A stretch of DNA of 64,000 nt from CAZHJK01 sp964533275 (GTDB lineage: Bacteria > Bacillota > Clostridia > Eubacteriales > Garciellaceae): positions 27,819 through 91,818 of the forward strand of contig CAZHJK010000008.1 in NCBI GenBank assembly GCA_964533275.1. Direction: 5' to 3'. A model generated the notes under the pieces. The model ran no database searches and had not been told where the DNA came from. It saw nothing but the letters and a program-made list of their open reading frames with translations. Made by a program: the position numbers and the translations under genes. Positions 25,452 to 34,847 of this stretch are shown one piece after another. The stretch's first letter is position 1. Every line of letters starts with the position of its first letter.

Positions 25452-26678
25452 CTATTCTAATTCTTTTCTAAGAATATCCCAGGGATAAACTGTTTGTTCT
25501 ATTTTCATCTTTATAATTTGCTGGGGATGGGGAGCTTCATTAATAGGGGTTCCCTCTTCATCCCACATTTCTTCGATTTTATGTTTGAAAAAGTCCCTAT
25601 CGGGTCCCATAACTTCTATTTCTTCTCCTATCATCATTCTATTGCGCTGCTCTACGGTGGCAATTTTTGTTTTTTTATCATATTCTAAAACTATTCCAGT
25701 AAAGTCATAATTTCTAACATAGGTACTAGTTGTATATATTTGCTCACTGGCTCCTGGTCGACTAAAATAGAACCCTTTGGTATATTCTCGATGACTAGCT
25801 TTTGCTATTTCAACTAGCCATTTAGGATCTGTCTTAAAAGCTGTAGGGTCCTTAAGGTACAGATCAATTGCCTTTCTATATGTTGAAACTACTGTCGCTA
25901 CATAGTATAAACTTTTCATTCTACCTTCAATTTTCAAGCTGTTTATACCTGTATCTATTAATTCTGGTATATGTTCGATCATGCAAAGATCCTTAGAATT
26001 AAATATATATGTTCCTCTTTCATCCTCATAAATAGGATAATATTCTCCAGGTCTTTTTTCTTCAACTAATCTATACTCCCAACGACAGGGTTGTGCACAA
26101 GCACCTCTATTAGAATCTCTATTTGCCATATAATTACTAAGTAAACACCTTCCAGAATAGGAAATACACATTGCACCATGCACAAAAGACTCTATTTCTA
26201 GGGTGTCTGGAGTATTCTTAACCATAGTCTTAATTTCTTTTAAGGATAACTCCCGTGCTACAATTATTCTCTCTACTCCTGCATTATGCCAAAATATTGC
26301 ACTCTTCCAATTTGTATTATTTGCTTGAGTACTAAGGGCAATAGATAAATTTGGAGCATTTTCCTTTATTAGTGTTATAATACCTGGATCTGCAACAATA
26401 ACTGCATCAACACCAATTCTATCAATATCCTTTATATATTGATCTAAATCCTTTAAATCACTATTATGAGGAATAATATTAAGAGTTACATATACCTTTT
26501 TACCTCTATCGTGAGCAAATTGGACCCCCTCTTCCATCTCATCTAAGGTAAAATTACCAGCTGCTGCTCTAAGTCCATAAGCCTTACCTGCTAAATATAC
26601 TGCATCAGCACCATAAATTATTGCAAACTTTAGTTTTTCTAGATTTCCAGCTGGTGCTAAAAGTTCTGGTTTCTTCAT
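25452..26678 (-). CDS. trhP: U32-family tRNA 5-hydroxyuridine synthesis protein TrhP-like
   Basis: U32 proteins of the YrrN/YrrO/YegQ branch are required to hydroxylate uridine 34 of tRNA, using prephenate as a co-substrate. The 408-residue protein begins MKKPELLAPAGNLEKLKFAIIYGADAVYLAG. Conserved cysteines lie in SFVHGAMCISYSGRCLLSNY and GACAQPCRW, probably binding an iron-sulfur cluster. The neighbour trmR would methylate its product. The pairing is the same as yrrM-yrrN-yrrO in Bacillus subtilis, which supports the specific role over the old label peptidase U32. Confidence 0.88.
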   Translation of the reverse strand: MKKPELLAPAGNLEKLKFAIIYGADAVYLAGKAYGLRAAAGNFTLDEMEEGVQFAHDRGKKVYVTLNIIPHNSDLKDLDQYIKDIDRIGVDAVIVADPGIITLIKENAPNLSIALSTQANNTNWKSAIFWHNAGVERIIVARELSLKEIKTMVKNTPDTLEIESFVHGAMCISYSGRCLLSNYMANRDSNRGACAQPCRWEYRLVEEKRPGEYYPIYEDERGTYIFNSKDLCMIEHIPELIDTGINSLKIEGRMKSLYYVATVVSTYRKAIDLYLKDPTAFKTDPKWLVEIAKASHREYTKGFYFSRPGASEQIYTTSTYVRNYDFTGIVLEYDKKTKIATVEQRNRMMIGEEIEVMGPDRDFFKHKIEEMWDEEGTPINEAPHPQQIIKMKIEQTVYPWDILRKELE

Positions 26679-27332
26679 TTATTCTTCCACTCCTTTTAAA
26701 CTTATCGCTAAACCATCCCCTAAGGGAATAATACTTGTGTTTAATTGATAATGATTCGATATATAATTTAAATATTTTCTCATTCTTTTTACAATTGTTA
26801 TTTTTCTTCGTTTTACTAAATGGTCAGTAGCTACCATACCTCTAAATAATACATTATCAGATATAAGTAAGCCATTATACTTTAATAGTTCTAGACATTT
26901 AGGTAAAAAATCCATATAGTGACCCTTAGCAGCATCTAAAAAAATACAATCGAAATGTGATGTCAAAGAAGGCAAAATATCGTCTGCCTCTCCCTCTAAG
27001 ATTTTTATATTATCCTGTAGATCTGCTTTTTTTATATTTTGCTTTGCAATATCTATCATCTCAGGTTCTCTTTCAATTGTAATTATCTTACTATCTTTTC
27101 CCATTGCTTTAGAAAATAAAATGGCTGAATAACCAATAGCAGTTCCTATTTCCAATACTCTTTTACAATTTTGTGCCTTTAATAATAAGCCTATAAACTG
27201 AGCAACTTCTGGATGGATAATAGGAATATGAAATTCTTCCGAATAGCTCTGTAATTCTTTTATAAATGGTTCAGGCTCTGGTAAAAGTTCTTGTATATAG
27301 CTTTCTATATATTCTTGATTTATATTATTCAA
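26679..27332 (-). CDS. trmR: tRNA 5-hydroxyuridine O-methyltransferase
   Basis: A class I SAM-dependent O-methyltransferase of 217 residues, similar in size and position to Bacillus YrrM (TrmR), which converts 5-hydroxyuridine 34 to 5-methoxyuridine in tRNA. Motif I is VLEIGTAIGYSAILFSKAM. The acidic motif IITIEREPEM and the metal-binding FDCIFLDAAKGHY and LISDNVLFRG follow. The start is TTG after GAGGTG. Its stop abuts the trhP start. The mltG terminator upstream implies either read-through or an own promoter. Confidence 0.88.
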   Translation of the reverse strand: MNNINQEYIESYIQELLPEPEPFIKELQSYSEEFHIPIIHPEVAQFIGLLLKAQNCKRVLEIGTAIGYSAILFSKAMGKDSKIITIEREPEMIDIAKQNIKKADLQDNIKILEGEADDILPSLTSHFDCIFLDAAKGHYMDFLPKCLELLKYNGLLISDNVLFRGMVATDHLVKRRKITIVKRMRKYLNYISNHYQLNTSIIPLGDGLAISLKGVEE

Positions 27333-27378
27333 TATATCACCTCAGATAAAACATTATTTTCTTAGTATATTATATTTT

Positions 27379-27418
27379 AAAAAAATGAATACGTGGTAGT
27401 TCTAATCTACCACGCATT
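27379..27418 (-). terminator. intrinsic terminator after mltG
   Basis: A 12-base-pair stem with one G-T pair (core GCGTGGTAG with CTACCACG), a seven-base loop, then a run of seven Ts, 28 bases past the mltG stop. Confidence 0.9.
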
Positions 27419-27445
27419 TATAATAAAAAATTTATAATATACTCT

Positions 27446-28495
27446 CTACTTTAAAACTTGTTTCTTAGCTGCATTATGTTCCTGTAATGTCCTACTAAAA
27501 ACATGACTTCCATCATCTTTGGCTACAAAAAATAAATATTCTGTGTCCTCTGGATATAAGGTTGCCCTTAGAGAATCTTTCCCAAATGAAGCTATGGGTC
27601 CAATAGGTAAACCAGCTTGCTTATATGTATTATAGGGAGAATCAACTTCCAAGTCTGAATAAAGAAGTCTAGGCTTTCGCTCCCCTAATATATATTGTAT
27701 TGTAGCACAAGACTCCAATTTCATACCAATTTCTAATCTTCTATGGAATACTCCAGAGATTATAGGACGATCAGAAGCCACCATAGCCTCTCGTTCAACC
27801 ACAGAGGCTAATATAACAACTTCATCTATGGTCATATCTAATTCCTTTGCCCGCTCAATATATTCACTTGTAAAAACTTCATTAAATCTATCTAACATGG
27901 TAGTAATAATTTGCTCTTCTGATGTATCTATAGAAAAGTTATAGGTATCTGGAAAAAGATATCCCTCTAAAGGATTATCCCTATCCTTTGGAATATCCTT
28001 TAAAAAGGAATAATCAAATTTTTCAATATCCTGTGTTGCCTGTATAAATTCCTCCTTAGTAGTTAAACCTTTTTCTTCTAATCTTTCGGCAATCATTTTG
28101 ATTTCAAAACCCTCGGGGATAGTTATCTTAATTGAATCATCAATAACTTGTCCTCCTGCAAGTCTGATTATAATTTCATTTGTAGACATTGATGGACTCA
28201 ATAAATAACTACCTGATTGCAATTGACTCTGTACATTTTCTAATCTTACAGCAATTTCAAAGGCAATATCTTTTTTTATAACTCCTTCTTTTTGTAATAA
28301 CTTTGAAATATTTTTTACCGAATACCCCTGGGGAATATATACTATTTTTTCTTCTCCATTGGAATCTGCCGGAGTTAACAAGTTATTATAATATAGTATA
28401 CCTCCACCAGCAATTACTAATAATATTATTAGGGTTATAATTAAGGTTAATAAGACAATTTTCTTCTTTTTTTTATAGATATATTCCTGTTTCAT
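27446..28495 (-). CDS. mltG: endolytic murein transglycosylase
   Basis: MltG cleaves nascent glycan strands at the membrane and sets their length. The 349 residues have one N-terminal helix (about 14-34), a LysM-like region (VYIPQGYSVKNISKLLQ) and the YceG domain with LEGYLFPDTY, the catalytic glutamate in ILASVVEREA and the YNTYKQAGLPIGPI motif. The ATG follows GGGGGA by six or seven bases. A further upstream start has no support. It precedes trmR as in Bacillus (yrrL). Confidence 0.94.
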   Translation of the reverse strand: MKQEYIYKKKKKIVLLTLIITLIILLVIAGGGILYYNNLLTPADSNGEEKIVYIPQGYSVKNISKLLQKEGVIKKDIAFEIAVRLENVQSQLQSGSYLLSPSMSTNEIIIRLAGGQVIDDSIKITIPEGFEIKMIAERLEEKGLTTKEEFIQATQDIEKFDYSFLKDIPKDRDNPLEGYLFPDTYNFSIDTSEEQIITTMLDRFNEVFTSEYIERAKELDMTIDEVVILASVVEREAMVASDRPIISGVFHRRLEIGMKLESCATIQYILGERKPRLLYSDLEVDSPYNTYKQAGLPIGPIASFGKDSLRATLYPEDTEYLFFVAKDDGSHVFSRTLQEHNAAKKQVLK

Positions 28496-28529
28496 ACAAA
28501 GTCCCCCATATTCTTTACCGTTTTTTATT

Positions 28530-28558
28530 ATTATATAATGCAAGGTTATTTTTTACAA
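28530..28558 (-). promoter_or_regulatory. sigma-A promoter for mltG
   Basis: TTGTAA, 17 bases, TATAAT. The -35 hexamer ends one base short of the lysO stop codon, so mltG has its own promoter in a gap of only 64 bases. Confidence 0.75.
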
Positions 28559-28559
28559 G

Positions 28560-29159
28560 CTATGTGAATTGAAGAAAAAATGGAACTAAAAAAGGTATCA
28601 TTGTAGACAAAACAACCCCTGATATAAATGCCAATACTGCAATCTCTGATGATGTGTATCTCGCAATAATAGGTAAAGTAGTATCCATAGCTGTTGCTCC
28701 TGCAGGTGCTATAGTATAAAGATGTTTTGAATATTTTGCAATTATGGGCAATAATAGTATAGCTAGTAACTCCCTTATAACATTTGATAAAAATCCAATT
28801 GCTCCTAATTGAGTACTATGGAGTTGATCTATTATAACTGCAGATAGGCTATACCATCCCATGCCAGATCCTACAGCTGCAGCTTCCCATAATGGTAACT
28901 TAATAATAAAACTTATACATATAGCTCCAACTATACTTCCTATTGCAATAGATAATGGAATAAGGATAATTTTCCAGCCTAAAATTTTTATTTTATTAAA
29001 TACTTCTTTATTTTTTCCGATATCAATTCCTACAAAAAATAGCATTATACATAATCCAAATGTAACCCCTTGATCAATAAATAAGAGCATATATTCTGGG
29101 AAAACATATAAACCCATGATTATTCCTAGGGCAATTGCTACTAAAAGGGTAATAGTCAT
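28560..29159 (-). CDS. LysO-type lysine exporter, C-terminal subunit
   Basis: Second half of a two-gene LysO (DUF340/YbjE) exporter, which removes excess lysine from the cytoplasm. The 199 residues form six or seven membrane helices and include the conserved AAAVGSGMGWYSLSAVI and SNVIRELLAILLLPIIAKY segments and an ATAMDTTLPIIARY motif. Its ATG overlaps the stop of the N-terminal partner by four bases (ATGA). No lysine riboswitch is visible upstream. Confidence 0.88.
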   Translation of the reverse strand: MTITLLVAIALGIIMGLYVFPEYMLLFIDQGVTFGLCIMLFFVGIDIGKNKEVFNKIKILGWKIILIPLSIAIGSIVGAICISFIIKLPLWEAAAVGSGMGWYSLSAVIIDQLHSTQLGAIGFLSNVIRELLAILLLPIIAKYSKHLYTIAPAGATAMDTTLPIIARYTSSEIAVLAFISGVVLSTMIPFLVPFFLQFT

Positions 29160-29449
29160 CTGTTTTCCTCCTGTCTTTCCATAGAAAAACTAACTCTTCC
29201 TAAAAATAATTTTATAAATCCTAAAGATCCTATTATACTACCTATAGCAATCATAAATGCCTTAAATCCTATAATATTTATATTTTGAATTATTTTTTTA
29301 TCCATGCCTATTTTACTACCCATAAGAAATAGTATAAATATTAAACTAATATAGGGAATTGCTTTAAATTTATCAAGGTACTTTTTTGGTAATATATCAA
29401 AAAATCCAATAATAATACCAAGTATTAAAAACACAAGCATTATTGACAT
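29156..29449 (-). CDS. LysO-type lysine exporter, N-terminal subunit
   Basis: First half of the split exporter. The 97 residues contain three membrane helices and the ILFLMGSKIGMDKKIIQNI segment typical of the LysO N-terminal repeat. In enterobacteria both halves are one protein. The split form is common in Clostridia. It starts 25 bases after the cardiolipin synthase gene and is probably on the same transcript. Confidence 0.85.
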   Translation of the reverse strand: MSIMLVFLILGIIIGFFDILPKKYLDKFKAIPYISLIFILFLMGSKIGMDKKIIQNINIIGFKAFMIAIGSIIGSLGFIKLFLGRVSFSMERQEENR

Positions 29450-29474
29450 TATTACAGCCCCTTCTTTAATTAAG

Positions 29475-31013
29475 TTACATTAATGGTGCAAATATCCTTA
29501 AAATGAAACTTATTAATTTTTTATACCACTTTGTAGAATTGCAACATTCAGAAGTAATCCTTTGACTTAGCTCTTGGGATTGTAAAAAATCCTTTTTAAT
29601 ATCCTTTATGCTACTAGCACAATACATCCAAACACCACATTCAAAGTGAAGAAATAAGCTTCGATAATCCAAGTTAATAGTACCTACTACAGCAATCTGA
29701 TCATCAACTATAAAAACTTTACTGTGCATAAAGCCCGGTGTATATTCATAAATGCCTACACCACTTTCAATAAGATCTGCATAATTAGAACGACTAACTG
29801 AGTGAACATACCATTTGTCAGGTATATACGGTGTAATGATTCTTACATCTACACCTCTTTTAGCACTCGTAATAAGTGCAGTGGTTAATTTATTATCTAA
29901 TATCAAATACGGTGTGTTAATATATACATATCTTTTCGCTTGGGAAATTAGATTTAAATATATAATTTCACTAACTGTTTCATCATCTATAGGGCTGTCA
30001 GCAAATGGTTGTATAAATCCATCACTTGTAAATTCTTCTTTATTTTCTAATATTGGTTTAAATAATACATACTCTATCTTTTCACCACGCAAATATTCCC
30101 AAAGTGATAAAAAAAATACACTAAAGCTCCAAGCTGCCTCCCCTTTTATCATAATAGAGGAATCCTTCCAATGTCCAAATCTTTCAACTTCATTTATATA
30201 TTCGTCCGCAAGATTTATGCCACCAGTAAATGCAGTGTGTCCGTCTATAACTACAATTTTTCTATGGTCACGATTGTTATGTCGAAGGGAAAGAATTGGG
30301 ATAAATGGGTTAAACACAGAACATTTTATTCCTTTCGCCTCAAGTTGTTTATCATAGCCGAAGGGCAATCTAGACATACAGCCCATATCATCGTATATAA
30401 TACGAACATCTATACCTTGCTCTACTTTTTCTGTTAATATTTTTAGAATTGTATCCCACATTTTGCCTTCTTCAATTATAAAGTACTCTAAAAAAATATA
30501 TCTTCTTGCTTTTTTTAATTCTTTTATAAGATATTTAAATTTTTCTTCTCCAGGGGTTAGATATTTAGATGTAGTATTTTTATATATTGGACAGAATGCA
30601 TATTTTTGGATGTATCTAGATTGATTAACAGCCGTTATACTTTTATTTTTTAAAGATTCAATTACTTCATCTTGCTGTTTTAAAAAATGCTCCATTTTAT
30701 CATTTATATTTTGCATATCACGCTTAACTTTTTTTGATGTTTTGTAATTTCCAAACATTAGATATATTAAACCGCCAAATATTGGTAGTAATAAAATTGG
30801 AACAATCCAAGCTATTTTATAAGCTGGATTGCTCTTATTATTTAAAATAAACAATACTACTATAAGACTTAAAATTATGTTTATAATATAGAAATAGATA
30901 AAAAAGTTACCAAATCTCCACAAAACAAGCATTAGAAAAAAAGCTTGTACTAATATTGCAATTGTATATAGTACTATTCTTCTATTAAATAATAGATTTA
31001 ATATCTTAGTCAT
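29475..31013 (-). CDS. cls: cardiolipin synthase
   Basis: Phospholipase D-superfamily enzyme that joins phosphatidylglycerol molecules into cardiolipin. The 512 residues have two N-terminal membrane helices and two HKD motifs: HRKIVVIDGHTAFTGGINLADEY (first) and HSKVFIVDDQIAVVGTINLDYRS (second). The start at the ATG of 31013 has GGGTG eight bases upstream. A frame five codons longer is less well placed. A promoter with an extended -10 lies at 31092-31120. Confidence 0.93.
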   Translation of the reverse strand: MTKILNLLFNRRIVLYTIAILVQAFFLMLVLWRFGNFFIYFYIINIILSLIVVLFILNNKSNPAYKIAWIVPILLLPIFGGLIYLMFGNYKTSKKVKRDMQNINDKMEHFLKQQDEVIESLKNKSITAVNQSRYIQKYAFCPIYKNTTSKYLTPGEEKFKYLIKELKKARRYIFLEYFIIEEGKMWDTILKILTEKVEQGIDVRIIYDDMGCMSRLPFGYDKQLEAKGIKCSVFNPFIPILSLRHNNRDHRKIVVIDGHTAFTGGINLADEYINEVERFGHWKDSSIMIKGEAAWSFSVFFLSLWEYLRGEKIEYVLFKPILENKEEFTSDGFIQPFADSPIDDETVSEIIYLNLISQAKRYVYINTPYLILDNKLTTALITSAKRGVDVRIITPYIPDKWYVHSVSRSNYADLIESGVGIYEYTPGFMHSKVFIVDDQIAVVGTINLDYRSLFLHFECGVWMYCASSIKDIKKDFLQSQELSQRITSECCNSTKWYKKLISFILRIFAPLM

Positions 31014-31091
31014 TATATATTCACCCATTTACAAAATTTTATATAAATTTTATAAGATTTTTAAATAAAAATTTATCTTTACACATATTGA

Positions 31092-31120
31092 ATTCTACCA
31101 TATAAGGCTTAGCTAGGCAA
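31092..31120 (-). promoter_or_regulatory. sigma-A promoter candidate for cls-lysO
   Basis: TTGCCT, 17 bases, TAGAAT with TG one base before the -10. It begins directly after the T-run of the RNase J terminator. Confidence 0.55.
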
Positions 31121-31161
31121 TAAAATAAAATGAGCCCTAGGCGGTTCCTTCGGCTCATTTT
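31121..31161 (-). terminator. intrinsic terminator after RNase J
   Basis: A ten-base-pair stem (AAAATGAGCC with GGCTCATTTT), a 15-base loop, then ATTTTATT on the minus strand, about 30 bases after the stop. Confidence 0.85.
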
Positions 31162-31191
31162 AGACTCTCATAACTTTAATAATAAGTTATA

Positions 31192-32859
31192 TTATACTTC
31201 CATTATTATTGGTAAAATCATTGGTTTTCTCTTTGTTTTCTCATATAAAAATTGGCGTAGGGAATCTCTTATTGCGCTTTTTATTGTAGCCCAGTCAGTA
31301 ATTTGTTTCTCCTCACATTTTAATAATGCATCCCTTACTACACATTTTGCTTCATCTATTAGATTTCCTGATTCCCTAACATATACAAATCCTCGGGATA
31401 TAACATCTGGTCCTGATACTACACTTCCTTTATCTTTATCTAGGGATACTACTACTATAAACAAACCATCTTGGGATAAATGTCTTCGATCTCTTAATAC
31501 TATATTCCCAACATCTCCAACTCCAAGACCATCCACTAATGTCTGACCCGAAGGAACCTTCCCTACCAATTTAGCTGTATCATTATTTAACTCTATGACT
31601 GATCCAATTTCTGAAACAAAGATATTTTCCTTAGGCATACCCAAATTTTCAGCTAATTTAGCATGTTGCATAAGCATTCTATACTCTCCATGAACTGGAA
31701 TAAAATACTTAGGTTTTATCAATGTATGAATTAGCTTTAATTCCTCTTGGCAAGCATGACCTGACACATGAACCTCTGCCAGCTTTTCATAAATAACATT
31801 AGCGCCTAATTCAAATAATTGATTTATAACTTGTGAAACCGTCTTTTCATTCCCGGGAATAGGTGTAGCAGATATAATGACTAAATCTCCCTTAGATATT
31901 TGTAGCTTTCTATGCTCTGACATAGACATTCTGCTTAAACCTGACATTGGTTCCCCTTGACTACCTGTTGTAATTATTACTATTTGGTCCTCAGAATATT
32001 TTTTAATATCATTAATATCAATTAAGGTTCCCTCCGGAATATTTAGATATCCTAACTCTGATGAAACCGAAACTACATTAACCATGCTCCTCCCACTAAC
32101 TACCACTTTTCGGTTATATTTCACAGCTGCGTTGATAATTTGCTGTACTCGATGAATATTCGAAGCAAAGGTAGCAACAATAATCCTACTTTGTACGCCC
32201 TGAAATAATTCTAAAAAAGTTTCACCTACTGTGCTTTCCGAGACTGTATAGCCTGGTCGTTCAACATTTGTACTATCTGTTAATAGTAAAGTAACCCCTT
32301 CCATACCTAACTCAGCAAATCGATGTAAATCCATCACCTTATCATCAATAGGTGTAAAGTCAATTTTAAAATCACTAGTATGAACAATTGTCATATCCTC
32401 GCATTTAATAGCAAGAGCTACACTGTCTGCGATACTATGACTAGTTCTAATAAATTCTATACTAAATTCACCTACTTGAATTATATCCTTAGCCTTTACC
32501 ACCCTTAGGTCACTTATATCTAATATTGCATGCTCCTTTAACTTTAATTCCACTAATCCTAAAGTAAGCCTTGTGGCAAAAACTGGAACATTTATTTCTT
32601 TAAGCAGATAAGGTAGCGCCCCAATATGATCTTCGTGTCCATGGGTCAAAATAATACCCTTCACCCTACTTTTATTTTTTATTAAATATGTTAAATCAGG
32701 AATTACTAAATCAATTCCATACATTTCCTCATCTGGAAATCCCACACCTGTATCAACTACAATAATATCGTTTTTGTATTCAAATACTGTAATGTTTTTC
32801 CCTACTTCACCTAGTCCTCCAAGTGGGATTATTTTTATTTTTTCTTTTTTGTTAGCCAA
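31192..32859 (-). CDS. ribonuclease J
   Basis: Metallo-beta-lactamase-fold RNase with endo- and 5'-3' exonuclease activity, central to mRNA decay in Firmicutes. The 555 residues include the metal motif LTHGHEDHIGALPYLL, TSDFKIDF, the beta-CASP region (ITTGSQGEPMSGLSRM, HVSGHACQEELKL) and FIPVHGEYRML. The start is TTG eight bases after GGAGG (MANKKEK...). Whether it is the J1 or J2 paralogue cannot be told from one copy. Confidence 0.95.
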   Translation of the reverse strand: MANKKEKIKIIPLGGLGEVGKNITVFEYKNDIIVVDTGVGFPDEEMYGIDLVIPDLTYLIKNKSRVKGIILTHGHEDHIGALPYLLKEINVPVFATRLTLGLVELKLKEHAILDISDLRVVKAKDIIQVGEFSIEFIRTSHSIADSVALAIKCEDMTIVHTSDFKIDFTPIDDKVMDLHRFAELGMEGVTLLLTDSTNVERPGYTVSESTVGETFLELFQGVQSRIIVATFASNIHRVQQIINAAVKYNRKVVVSGRSMVNVVSVSSELGYLNIPEGTLIDINDIKKYSEDQIVIITTGSQGEPMSGLSRMSMSEHRKLQISKGDLVIISATPIPGNEKTVSQVINQLFELGANVIYEKLAEVHVSGHACQEELKLIHTLIKPKYFIPVHGEYRMLMQHAKLAENLGMPKENIFVSEIGSVIELNNDTAKLVGKVPSGQTLVDGLGVGDVGNIVLRDRRHLSQDGLFIVVVSLDKDKGSVVSGPDVISRGFVYVRESGNLIDEAKCVVRDALLKCEEKQITDWATIKSAIRDSLRQFLYEKTKRKPMILPIIMEV

Positions 32860-32931
32860 ATGCTAAACCTCCTTTCTTTGTTCGTAACTTTTTATATCCT
32901 TATATTTTATTATTTATATGAATTACCCGCC

Positions 32932-34842
32932 CTATAATTCAATATAATTATAATCACAATTATAATCATCCAAATACTTCTTTTCTCTTGTCTGACTGCT
33001 AAAAATTATAATTTGATGCCTTTTAGAAATTTCCTTTAACAAATTCATACTTTCCATAAAGCGATTATTATCAAAATTTATAAATGGCTCATCTAGAATA
33101 ATTGTTAATTTAATTGGAAGAGGAGAAAATGCCTGAATCATACTAATTCTTAGGGCAAAATAAAATTGATTAAAAGTTCCTTTACTTAATTGTTCTATAG
33201 GTATTAATTTTTGAGATTTTGGCTCTAAGGTTTTAATTTGATATTTTTCATCTATTTTAATAGTATGATACTTTTTGGTGATTTTATATATATTTTCTTC
33301 GGTTTTTTTAATTATGTCTGGTAACCATTTAGATTTTCCATGTTTTTCTATTGTATTAAGAGTAGAAATAGCTATATCAATTGCCTGAATATTCTCCTCA
33401 TAATCTTCTATTGTCTTTTTTAAATTATTTATGTCCCTTTCTATTTGTTCTAATTTAAAGGGATCCCAATTATTCTCCTGAATTCTAATCTCGTAAGATG
33501 TTTTTTCTGTAATTAAATCAAATTTCTCTTTTTCTAATTTCTTTAATTCTATTTCTACTTCATATTTATTTTTATTAGAAATTACTATGTTTTCAACTTC
33601 TATATGGTAGATCTTATTTTTCAATTGTTCTATAGTATATTCCCTTGTCTCATCATCTATTTTTTCTTGTAAATGCTTTAATTCATACACAGCATCCTGA
33701 TATTGATTAACTTTTTCCAACATATTAAATAGGCATTCTTCATTTTTATAAGCATATCTCATTTTAAATATATATGAAATATTTAAAATAATGCTTATAC
33801 CTAATATGGGAATTTGTAGTGAAAATTTAGGTGATATACCTATCCAAATTGCTATAATTATATATATAAAAAACATTACTATAACATTTACTAATAATCT
33901 TTTGATTTTTATTTTGTTTTCTTTTCTTTGATTATTAATAACTTCTATGGAACTTTCTTTTATATTATCAGCAAAATTCTCAGTAATATAAACTATCAAA
34001 TCTTGTTTTTGATTCATGTAATTCTCTATAATGTGTATTTTTTTCTCAATACTTTTATTGTCTAGTATTTTTATTTGTATTTCAAGTTTTCTTTTTTCTT
34101 CATTTATCTTGTCTAATTTATTTATAACTTCTCGTAAAGATTGTTGATAATCACTATTTAACTTCATTTTATATTCTAATTCATATTTCGTTCTTATTTC
34201 TTTCCTTAACTTTTCATAATTACTGCCTAATATCTTATTTTTATTATTGGGTGTACCTATTTCTTTTTTCCTTTTTTCTAATTGATTTATTGCCTCTCTT
34301 ATGGTTTTTTCTCCTTGTTCACCTTCCACAGCATAAATAGTTTTGCCCAATATTTCCTCAAGAACATTTTCATTTTTTTTATTTAATTGCGCTTCCATAT
34401 CATTTTGTGGTACATATATAGAGTTTTTAAAAATTCTTTCACTTAATCCTATTTGTTCATCAAAGAATTGCAATTCCTTACGAGCATCATACTTAAAGGA
34501 ATCTGTAATTTCTTTTCCAGTACTTTCTATATATATTTTTGTTTCCTCAAAATCATCATGAAAATTTCTTTCTACTCTAAAGTCTTCCTCATTTAATGAA
34601 TATTGTAAAGTGCCTTGGTAAAGAGTGTGGTCCCATGGTTTGTTGTAATTATGGGAATTTGTATAAATCCTTCTCTTAACACCATATTTTTTTTGTCCAT
34701 ATAGCATATTAAAAATAAATTCTGCCAAAGTAGACTTACCAGATTCATTATTCCCAGATATTAAATTAATAGTAGGACCAAATGTAATCTTTGCGTCAAT
34801 AAATTTCCCAAAGGCTTTAAGGTATGCGCTTTTTAACTTCAT
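32932..34842 (-). CDS. YhaN-like AAA ATPase with central membrane hairpin
   Basis: SMC/SbcC-like ATPase. The N-terminal Walker A region is NLISGNNESGKSTLAEFIFN, and the C-terminal ABC signature and Walker B appear as LSKGTFNQFYFALRISMIQ and LTIILDEPFINFD. The 636 residues are far fewer than SbcC or Bacillus YhaN (over 900). The coiled-coil arms are short and interrupted near residues 320-365 by two hydrophobic helices, which would tether the protein to the membrane. It is preceded by a YhaO/SbcD-like nuclease five bases away, so the two probably form a DNA end-processing complex. Confidence 0.8.
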   Translation of the reverse strand: MKLKSAYLKAFGKFIDAKITFGPTINLISGNNESGKSTLAEFIFNMLYGQKKYGVKRRIYTNSHNYNKPWDHTLYQGTLQYSLNEEDFRVERNFHDDFEETKIYIESTGKEITDSFKYDARKELQFFDEQIGLSERIFKNSIYVPQNDMEAQLNKKNENVLEEILGKTIYAVEGEQGEKTIREAINQLEKRKKEIGTPNNKNKILGSNYEKLRKEIRTKYELEYKMKLNSDYQQSLREVINKLDKINEEKRKLEIQIKILDNKSIEKKIHIIENYMNQKQDLIVYITENFADNIKESSIEVINNQRKENKIKIKRLLVNVIVMFFIYIIIAIWIGISPKFSLQIPILGISIILNISYIFKMRYAYKNEECLFNMLEKVNQYQDAVYELKHLQEKIDDETREYTIEQLKNKIYHIEVENIVISNKNKYEVEIELKKLEKEKFDLITEKTSYEIRIQENNWDPFKLEQIERDINNLKKTIEDYEENIQAIDIAISTLNTIEKHGKSKWLPDIIKKTEENIYKITKKYHTIKIDEKYQIKTLEPKSQKLIPIEQLSKGTFNQFYFALRISMIQAFSPLPIKLTIILDEPFINFDNNRFMESMNLLKEISKRHQIIIFSSQTREKKYLDDYNCDYNYIEL

Positions 34843-34847
34843 ATATT

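Noticed and set aside
29450..29474. Lysine riboswitch expected in front of lysO
   Set aside because: Only 25 bases separate lysO from the cardiolipin synthase gene; no L-box sequence is present.
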